The notes under the pieces: generated by a model | Databases searched by the model: none | The model's input: the letters and a program-made list of their open reading frames with translations, nothing else | What the model was told of the DNA's origin: nothing | Shown here: in pieces, positions 56,536 through 64,000 of the stretch | How the letters are laid out: each line of letters opens with the position of its first letter | How positions within the stretch are numbered: position 1 is the first letter of the stretch | NCBI RefSeq assembly: GCF_020509005.1 | Contig: NC_063022.1 | Location: 558,001 to 622,000, forward strand | Source: Fulvia fulva | Lineage: Eukaryota > Ascomycota > Dothideomycetes > Mycosphaerellales > Mycosphaerellaceae | DNA: 64,000 nt | Direction of reading: 5' to 3' | Position numbers and translations under genes: made by a program

Positions 56536-58435
56536 ATGGCGGACTACTTTTCAGGAACCGCAAGTCAAGAGAGGCAACGTTGGGCGTGCCGCGACTCTAA
56601 GAGCCCCATAGAAGACAGCATGGACCTTTTACGACTGTTGGAGTACCCACAACTGCTCGGCAAGACCTATCTCGACCACGCTGGGACAACGGTATGTTTT
56701 GAATAGAGATTACTGAGACCACCCGATCTGACCTGTTTCTCAAGCCTTGGGCCAAATCACTCACCACAGACTTCGCCCAGCTCATGACAGAGGACCTCTT
56801 TGGTAATCCTCACTCAGAATCCGATCCGTCTAAGCTATCAGAGCAGAAAATCGAGGCCACACGAAGAAAAGCGCTCGAGTTCTTCAACTGCAACCCGGAC
56901 GACTGGGATCTCATCTTTACTCCAAACTCGACAGGCGCGATCAAGCTAGTCCACGACTGCTTCAGAGACTATGCTGCCGAGGCTGGCCGAAACTGGTGGT
57001 ATGGCTATCACAAAGATGCGCACACCTCATTAGTGGGTGTTCGAGAAGGTCCTCGGATGCACCGGTGCTTTCGCAGCGATAACGAGGTCGAGAAGTGGAT
57101 TGACTTCAGAGGCCTCGGGGGTGCCGTGTCGCCGCACAATGTTCAGTTGTTCGCATATCCCGCGCAATCCAACATGACAGGCAAACGGTTTCCGTTGGAA
57201 TGGTGTGTACTTCATTTATCAGGCAGGGGCCAAATCATGCTGACACTTGCATCAGGTCCGGACAAGTTCGGAATCGGGTACGTGGGGAGGTGTACACTCT
57301 GCTCGATGCAGCCGCATATGCATCTACGGCGCAGCTCGATCTGTCGAATGCCGACGAGGCTCCTGACTTTGTGGCCTTGTCGTTTTACAAGATTTTCGGC
57401 TTCCCGAACCTGGGTGCTCTCATCGTAAGAAAAGCTTCGTCCAAAACACTGGAGAGTCGCAAGTTCTTCGGTGGTGGTACTGTCGAGATGGTGATCTCTG
57501 TGAACGACGACTAGGTCTCGCGAAAGCCGACTCTCCACAGCAGACTAGAAGACGGCACGTTACCTTTCACCTCGATATTCGCGCTTGACCTCGCCATCGA
57601 TACACACCGAAAGCTCTATGGCCCTGCACCCATGAAGTACATCTCGATGCACACCAGCCGTCTTGTGAAGAAGCTTCACGACCATCTCGTCAACTTACGG
57701 CATTCGAACGGCATGCCTCTCGTCCAAGTACATACAGACCACGATCGAAAGAAGTCTGCATTCGGATAGACACTATTCCAAGGCGCTATCGTGGCCTTCA
57801 GCGTCCTGAAGTCCGTCGGTGGTTTCGTAAGCTTCCTCGAAGTCGAGCAAGAGGCCAACAAGCAAGGCATATATGTCCGCAGCGGATCCTTATGCAACCC
57901 AGGTGGCCTCGCGACACATCTCCAATGATCACCGACGGAACTTCGCGAAGCCTACGACTTCGGCCATCGCTGCTCCGACCCACAAGCCGAGTTCAAAGGC
58001 AAGCCAATCGGTGTCGTCCGCGCCAGTACAGGAGCCATGAGCAACGAAGACGACGTCGAGAACCTCATTCGCTTCATCAAGCAGACATACACAGACCGCG
58101 AGTACGCCTCAGGGGGTCGTATCGTACTACCAGTTCTAGTCCAAAAACCCGGAACACCCAAATCTGTCGGTGTCCAAACCCCTCAAAGAGTCTCAGGCAC
58201 GATCCTCCAAGTCACCGTCCAGGAGATCCAAGACCGGACTCGACACGCCTTGAAGCAGATCGGACTAATGCCACCATCAACTATCCAGGAGTATCCCGCC
58301 GACAACGAGAGCCTCCGCCAGAAGTCGCAGAAGTCGTTTAGTATGAGGAGCGGTGGGTCCAGGATACGGGCGAAGTTTAGGAGGAGTATCTTGCAGGTTC
58401 TGCAGCCGAAGGTGACGGCGCAGCATTATGGGTGA
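56536..58435 (+). pseudogene. MOCOS-like cysteine desulfurase with three in-frame stops
   Basis: A class V aminotransferase related to the N-terminal domain of molybdenum-cofactor sulfurase. Exons 56536-56691, 56745-57202 and 57256-58435 join in phase. Family landmarks are TYLDHAGTT, FGNPHSESDP, DLIFTPNSTGAIKLVHDC, YTLLDAAAYAS, the PLP-lysine motif FVALSFYKIFGFPNLGALIV, GIYVRSGSLCNPGG and VVRASTGAMS. In the last exon, stops fall at 57512 (TAG), 57767 (TAG) and 57926 (TGA), yet the frame and similarity continue to 58435 without any indel. Two of the stops sit where relatives are expected to have Trp. No MOSC domain follows. Recently inactivated gene is the simplest reading; recoding is the alternative discussed in findings. 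Confidence 0.8.
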
Positions 58436-59011
58436 TAAGAGCTCGTGAGTGCTCGTATATACATAGAGACGGCCGCTTTTTGCCTTTGAGTGGGTAGACT
58501 ATGTGACTCACACGCTAGAGGAGTTAGCGCTGGCAAGTGTTGAGCACGCAATGATCACGATTGTGACGAGTGATGCTATGGAAATGGTGATAGAAATAAA
58601 GGGCGACGCCGCTTGGGTTTGGGATTGGGTTGATGTAATACATTCGTTTGTACATATCACATTGAGAGTACTGTAAGCCTCATCTTCTCATGCGTGACAA
58701 CCTCATCGTCGCCGTTTCTCAGTGACGTCTTGCCACATCCTCGTCCTGATTCAGGAGCAAGCCTCTGTTCCTACTCCCAAGACGCTGGCCTGCTGTATAC
58801 ACTAGGGCTATAGACCCATGCCCTAGCCGCAGGTGCTGCTGTCCTAAGCGTTAGACCAGCGATGCCAAGATCTTCGCTTCCCACGAAAGGTGAGCAGGGC
58901 ACGTGTACTTCTGCGCTCCCTAGCAAGGGCCGACCTGTTGGCACGATGGCAGCGGCCACGGAGGCAGCGACGATTTTCGTCTCGTGGAAAGCGCTTTCGA
59001 GCGATTGACCT
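58436..59011. other. Convergent 3' intergenic region
   Basis: 0.58 kb between two converging genes. Nothing recognised. Confidence 0.4.
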
Positions 59012-59914
59012 TCACGATGAAGCCCTGCGGTTCCTCTTGACGATCCCATCACCAACCTCACCATGCCACTCCTCCCCAGAAGCGCCTGAATCATCCCCAT
59101 GCTTCGCATTACTCCGCGATCTAGCCCGTCGAACAGCATCTCGTGTCTGCCGCATCGTAACACCCGGCTCCTTCGTCGCGCTCCACATCTCCTCGAGAAT
59201 CTCAAATAGTTCCAAATAGGCATCGAAAACATCTCCCAAAGTCTCACCCTCCTCGCTCTCCAGCTGCAAGGACCTGTAGATGTGCCACTCCCGTCCAAGG
59301 TGTATGACAGGAGGTGGCGTGCACGACAGAGGGAAGCGTAGTTGAATGACCGCGTTGTCGAGTGGAGACATGGAGATCTTCATGCTGCGCCATGAGGCAT
59401 TGTGGCGATGGAATGGGTCGCCTAGGGCTTTGAGGCGGGCGACGTGTGCTTTAATTTGGCAGTACAGGATGTCCGGCGAGGCAATGAGATTGTGCCCGCG
59501 ATGTCGTAGTGCGGCAGTCTGGAAGCGCACTGGCGCTATACTAGGGTGTGTAGACATGATCTTGGCAGCTACTTTGAGGCGCTTTTCGGTGGGTGTTAGG
59601 AGTTTCATCAGACATAGGACTGGCGCGGCGTCGGTGTCGATGTGTTCGTCTGTAGTGGCGCATGGGAGGGAATTCGGTGATAAGTACATCTGTCGCTGGA
59701 GATTGACGGAGTTGTTGATGAGGTTGTTCCAAGTCTTGCTTACTCGACGGAGGGGAAAGAGTCGAGTCGCTGGCGGACTGACGACACAGGTACCGAATGA
59801 TAGTGTGGACTTTTCATTGTCAACGCGGAGTAGAATCGCCTCGAGTAACTCCGGAATGGCGAGAACGCGACCGGTGGAGGAGGAGCTCGTGGCGGATCGG
59901 GTCTGATTGTGCAT
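59012..59914 (-). CDS. F-box domain protein
   Basis: Single minus-strand exon of 300 residues from the Met at 59914. An in-frame Met at 60082 would add 56 basic residues, judged leader. The F-box lies at about residues 16-65: VLAIPELLEAILLRV, then LFPLRRVSKTWNNLINNS and LQRQMYL. This is the common form in Dothideomycete F-box families. The C-terminal part includes WRSMKISMSPLDNAVIQLRF and an acidic helical stretch GETLGDVFDAYLELFEILEE, ending basic (KRNRRASS). Likely an SCF adaptor of unknown target; not closely similar to the tandem A or B proteins. Confidence 0.8.
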   Translation of the reverse strand: MHNQTRSATSSSSTGRVLAIPELLEAILLRVDNEKSTLSFGTCVVSPPATRLFPLRRVSKTWNNLINNSVNLQRQMYLSPNSLPCATTDEHIDTDAAPVLCLMKLLTPTEKRLKVAAKIMSTHPSIAPVRFQTAALRHRGHNLIASPDILYCQIKAHVARLKALGDPFHRHNASWRSMKISMSPLDNAVIQLRFPLSCTPPPVIHLGREWHIYRSLQLESEEGETLGDVFDAYLELFEILEEMWSATKEPGVTMRQTRDAVRRARSRSNAKHGDDSGASGEEWHGEVGDGIVKRNRRASS

Positions 59915-60251
59915 GTTGATCCGAACAGTGGTGGATTTGGCTAGAAAGGGTAGGAACGTGGAGTGTGTTAAAGGCGCGTGAAGTGATATTGCTGTCTCGC
60001 TTGCTGAGGAATCGAATGAATGCCAACGGCGTACGGCCCGCGGCGATGCATGAGCGGTCATTGCTTGCTTCTTCGCGCTCAAACCACCCGTTACACCTCT
60101 GACCCTTCTTCAGTGGTGCCTTCCTCACATACGTTGCGTGCCATGTACTTCCCAACGCCCTAATTCCCAAATCGCCGTCGATGCCGTAGGAGGGGATCCT
60201 TTCCCACCACCACCCTCTCGGCAAACCCCGACCAATGCAGAGCATACAACC
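59915..60251. other. Short intergenic region
   Basis: No gene seen. It contains the optional N-terminal extension of the F-box protein and the 3' end of the next gene. Confidence 0.35.
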
Positions 60252-60586
60252 TCAATACATCACCTCCGGAGCAGCAGTTCTCTTAGGATGTCCCGGGCCC
60301 GCTTCAGTCTTCGGGCACGATGCCTATAGACACCACAATCAGCCTCACGTCGCGAGTGCTGTACACAGCTTGAGTGTCAACTCACATCACACTGCGCCTC
60401 AATCTTGAAGTCTATACACTTGCAATCCCCACTACAGCTCTCCTTGATCTGCGGCGGACCCGTACCATCGCAGACATACACCGCATTACCATGACAATAA
60501 GGTCGGCCAGGTGACAAGCATTTCTGAGCTTGTGTGAATGCAAAGAGTGTTGCCAAGGTGGCGAGAAGGGTCGTAGGAATTTGCAT
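60252..60586 (-). CDS. Small secreted cysteine-rich protein (8 Cys), effector-like
   Basis: Minus-strand exons 60586-60386 and 60323-60252 join in phase 0 across a 62-nt intron (GTGAGT ... TATAG), giving 90 residues. Residues 1-20 are a signal peptide (MQIPTTLLATLATLFAFTQA). The mature chain has Cys in KC, PYC, VC, SC, DCKC and QC, with an eighth in SCPKTEAGPG contributed by the second exon. Without splicing the product stops after QCDVS with seven Cys. An even number favours the spliced form. An upstream in-frame Met at 60652 would bury the signal peptide and is disfavoured. Size and composition match candidate apoplastic effectors or antimicrobial-type proteins; no named family is recognised. 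Confidence 0.75.
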
Positions 60587-60986
60587 GATGGTGGTATGTA
60601 GCCCGCTTTGTCCGGGTGCAAGGTGACCAGTGAGCGATGCAAACCTTTTCAAGGCGCTTCTTGTTGGTTTGTATACGATCGTTTAGTGATCCATCACATA
60701 ACCTTGCGGGTCACGTACGTGCTATGTTTCACAGTACGCACTCAATTCGATAGCACATCCCGGGTGTGGCATGGCTCCAGCCTCGCTCTGTTCAGCTGTC
60801 TCGGAAGCTCTTCGGAACACGAGGCTTGACCAGCGTAGCGTTTCGTAGTGCTACTGTATTCGTTGTTTCGCTTCGCGAATTGGAGCCTCGATCGAGGTCG
60901 GAAGGAGGAGGAGTAGCCACAAGTCATTGACAGCATTGACATCAATTGCCTCATTCGCTTTCGCTCCGTAGCGGGTGGGTCCCTCG
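60587..60986. other. Intergenic between COG3 3' end and the small secreted gene
   Basis: 0.4 kb, presumably the promoter of the small secreted protein gene. No motif singled out. Confidence 0.4.
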
Positions 60987-63615
60987 TCAATCACTGATAT
61001 CGCCACTTCCACCGCTGTCATTCCCATCATCACCAACAACTTGCCCAACCTGAAACAAATGCTCCATAGCATCATTGAATAGGTCAGGGCCCCAGACCTC
61101 ATCCTCTCTTGCCTTGCCCTTCTTGCTGATCTTCTTACCTTTCCCCTCGCTATAGGTGTCGAAGAAGTCCTCGTAAGTCGTGATGACTTGATCCCGCACA
61201 GCGGCAACAAGCGTCTCTCTTGTCCTCGCATCGTCCACAAACTCGTCGAGCTTCGCCCTTAGGGCAGGAACGTCTTTCTCCGCCAGGCCACGAACAGTAC
61301 GCACTGCCTTGAGTGGGTCAAAATCGTCCTTCTGTTGAGCGACGGTTGTAGTCTCTACAGGTGCTGTGATATGCGAGGCGTAGCCGTTGACAAAGTCGTT
61401 GATTACTGTTCTCAGCCTGCCGTCCAGCTCAGCCTTTGCATCAAGCATGTTCTCCACGACTTTCGGAAGCAGGCCGCCGCCAACGGCACCGCCGACCAGC
61501 CGTACCCAAGATGCAGGATTCCATAGACTGCCTCTTTCCCGGAGCTCGTAGAAAGTGTTGGTCACAGACGAGAAGTCGAACTCAACTTCGGGCGGGCTGA
61601 ACTCGATGTCAAAAGCGACGATCTGCTGTTTCAGGTGTAAGAAGTGGATAATGAGGAAGAGCTGTCCATCTTGAGGCGACTTTTTGCTTCCAACTTGATG
61701 GCTGGCGTAGACCAAGGAAGTGATAGTTGAATGGACAATGTGATGTGCCAAGTCGTCAAAGACGGTACTGTTCACCAGACGGTAGATCCGGCGCAGCAGC
61801 CATATGGCTTTGCGGAGGGTCGGGTACCAATGTCTGCTGACAGTCGTCGGCTGTTCCGAAGCAAAGCGCTTGCTCAACATACTTTCACCGTCTTCGTCGT
61901 CGTTGTCGACTGCGGTTGGCGTTTTCGGCACCCGGATGTCAGGCTTGGACTGATTGCGCTTGCCAGACATTACTGGTCCCTTCTTGTGTCCGTTGGTCCC
62001 AGTCATTGCTTTTCGTGGCGAGATCTCGAGATCTTCAGGTTTGGGCTTGTAGTTCTCTATACCGTCTCGCAACACGTTCATGGCCAGAAAGACAAGCCGT
62101 GTCTGCGCGTCTTCGAGGGCAGGTTGTATCAGGCTTGCAAAGTCAAGCTTCCTACCAATAGGTCTGCCATGAACCGAGGGGCTTACCACAGCATTGTCAA
62201 GATCGTCCTCGTCGTCAGACTCTGTTTCCGTGTAACGACCCTGTATCATGGCACATAGATCACACAGCATCTCCATCTTGGTCTCATGTATCGTCTTTGG
62301 TCGAAGGTAGTCATACATGGGTTCCATCAAGCTCTCCAAGAACTCGTACAAGGCGCCGTCAGTCTCGAACCATTCGAACCACAAGTCGTACTCGTCCAGG
62401 CAGATGCCGCGTATGAAGCTGACAGCCGTCTTCGCGAACGACATGACATCCGTATGCTGCGGACTGGCTGCGAGCTCGGCCATCTTCTTAGCAACGAGTG
62501 GTAGGATCAGACGGCCACGCGTGGCAGCATACGACTGGTACAGCTCACGAAGCAGACCGAGATATTCCGGCTCGCGACCAGCATCCACATCGTCTGGAGT
62601 GAGCACGGCGCGTTTCTGGATCTCAAGTCCGAGAGCCTTGAGTTCAGGAGCTGGAACTCTGAACTTGGCGTACAACAGCGCAGAGTGCGTAGTGTCTTTG
62701 AGCTGACCACTTTGGACCCTCTTGCTGATATCGGCAGCAATCTCTCCGAGAGACTTGGTAAAGTGATGTCTTATCAGAGTCAGGCCTCGTGTAAGCAGAA
62801 GACGATATCGACTGCGGTACGTCGCTGACTCCTTGTGCTTTGGATGTGACTCCATGTACGCAAGACAGTTGTCGAGGTTCGATAGCATCTCGGGAAAGTC
62901 CTTGCCTTTTACGAGATTCGCTGCGCCCGGCGCATTGAGCCGCCTGGTCATGGGGTCCAGATATGCATAGTACTGTGCATTCTCGTCCAGAGCGTCTGCG
63001 AGCGCAGTGAGACGTCGTTGTTCGCCGATGAGTGATTCGCACTGCTGGCGAAATGCTTCCGTCTGAGCTTCCACCGCTTTGAAGGAGTTCGAGAGGGTCG
63101 AGAGCACAGACAGCGACTCTGCTGTGGACGCAAGTAGGTTCCCGAGATGTGTGTCTGACAGCTCCAGCTGTTCTTGGTATGAATGATAGCCCCAATGGCT
63201 GTTGTCCAGCAAGCTCTCTTCCAGCTGTCCGAACTCTGCCTCGAAGTCCAACTCTGATCGACTTGCTCCCGTCTCCTGCTGCCCAGAGAGGCTCTGCTTC
63301 CTCCGATAGAGTGGCTCGTTCTCGGCGTACGCATGCACGGCATGGTAGAAGTCGCTGTAGCTCTGCGCTCGTCGTGCTAGGGACGCCTTGGGAGGCCCGA
63401 TCCACGGGCTGTCGTCTTCAGTAACTTCCTGAATAGGCTCTATCGCCCCATCAGCTTTCTCTTCGGCCTAGTCACTATCAGAACAGTATGGCCAGTGGGT
63501 CGCGCGGGCGGTGGCTTACAGGTTGCTGCAACAGGGAAGCCCGTCGTTTATGCTGAGGCTTCTCTTTTGCGACCGCCGGCGCCGATGTGAGGGTGTGGAA
63601 CCACGCATCGTCCAT
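60987..63615 (-). CDS. COG3: Conserved oligomeric Golgi complex subunit 3 (COG3/Sec34)
   Basis: Minus-strand exons 63615-63520 and 63467-60987 join in phase 0 over a 52-nt intron to give 858 residues. COG3 belongs to lobe A of the tether that captures intra-Golgi retrograde vesicles. The start MDDAWFHTLTSAPAVAKEKP is followed by a linker and the Sec34 N-terminal coiled-coil domain (about residues 125-270: QLELSDTHLGNLLASTAESL, FRQQCESLIGEQRRLTALAD, YYAYLDPMTRRLNAPGAANL). A long helical-rod C-terminus includes ICLDEYDLWFEWFETDGALY, YEFLESLMEPMYDYLRP and LFLIIHFLHLKQQIVAFDIE. The end is acidic (DDGNDSGGSGDISD). Length fits filamentous fungal orthologues. Confidence 0.94.
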
Positions 63616-64000
63616 GGTGCAGAGGCACAACGGCTATGGGCAGTCGTGAGCCACGCAGTGACGGCAACGCGATCCAGCTCTCTACCCTCGTACGTGCACT
63701 GCTTCCGAAAGTCGCGATCTCAGGTCACAGCATGAAGCACGTGATGTGTAGCAGAGGATGGGATGGTTCCTGGGTGCGAAGGCAATCTGTACTTCGCGAT
63801 GAGGTGCCACCGTACTACAATGGCCAGCACATCATCGCCGTGTATAAGACGTGCCATATGCCTCGACGTGAGACGTGAGACGTGAGACGTTACGGCTTGT
63901 TGCGGCCAAACTCAGATGTCTTCTTCTGAGCCACTGTTACTACCACCACCACTTCTGCCGGCTGCCACTTCTGTCCCTGCTCACTGCTCAGGCACAGGAT
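63616..64000. other. Upstream region of COG3
   Basis: No gene seen to the window edge. It contains a 7-bp tandem repeat (63865-63890). Confidence 0.4.
63865..63890 (+). repeat. 7-bp tandem repeat, about 3.7 copies
   Basis: GACGTGA repeated head to tail about 250 bp upstream of the COG3 start codon. Confidence 0.9.

Overview
The window reads as chromosomal DNA from a filamentous ascomycete (Pezizomycotina). Most genes carry short GT-AG introns, typically about 50 to 150 nt, often with a CTAAC/CTGAC-like branch site. The products are fungal (palB calpain, Ubp2, Ldb17/Dip1, PMP47-type peroxisomal carrier, GH28 and GH18 enzymes). The many small F-box/2EXR genes suggest a Dothideomycete such as a member of the Mycosphaerellaceae. 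That placement is inference from gene content, not from a search. No rRNA, tRNA, CRISPR array or intact transposon was recognised.

Layout. 0-9 kb is accessory-looking: the 5' part of a secreted GH28 pectinase-like enzyme, a small multi-pass membrane protein preceded by a C-terminal fragment of a paralogue, a small helical protein, a tandem of three related 2EXR/F-box-like genes (the middle one broken by a stop codon), and an acyltransferase-3 membrane protein beside an AAC microsatellite. 10.5-17 kb holds a sugar transporter, a second 2EXR/F-box-like tandem (two intact, one with two internal stops) and a longer F-box gene. 17.8-24.2 kb is conserved core: the deubiquitinase Ubp2 and the Arp2/3 activator Ldb17/Dip1. 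25.7-33 kb holds a secreted Ser/Thr/Gly/Tyr-rich wall-type protein, a degenerate metallo-beta-lactamase-fold protein and a zinc-finger protein with a poly-Gln tract. 35.6-45.2 kb is again core: the ribosome-biogenesis methyltransferase EMG1, a small mitochondrial inner-membrane-type protein, the peroxisomal carrier, the pH-signalling protease palB and an OSBP lipid-transfer protein. 47-58.5 kb is mixed: a small cysteine-module protein, a GH18 chitinase without signal peptide, an unrecognised helical protein, a BTB protein carrying 40 consecutive Asn, a DHCR24-like FAD oxidoreductase, and a MOCOS-like cysteine desulfurase with three in-frame stops. 59-64 kb holds an F-box protein, a small secreted cysteine-rich protein and the Golgi tether subunit COG3.

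How the genes relate. There is no operon logic. The recurrent theme is ubiquitin biology: five intact and two broken F-box/2EXR-type genes in and near the two tandems, one more F-box gene at 59 kb, a BTB adaptor and a deubiquitinase. The tandem families show gene birth and death in progress. Secreted or wall-directed products (GH28, wall protein, 8-Cys small protein) fit a plant- or surface-associated lifestyle. Exon boundaries were assigned by splice consensus, reading-frame phase and family similarity by eye; those marked uncertain need transcript data.
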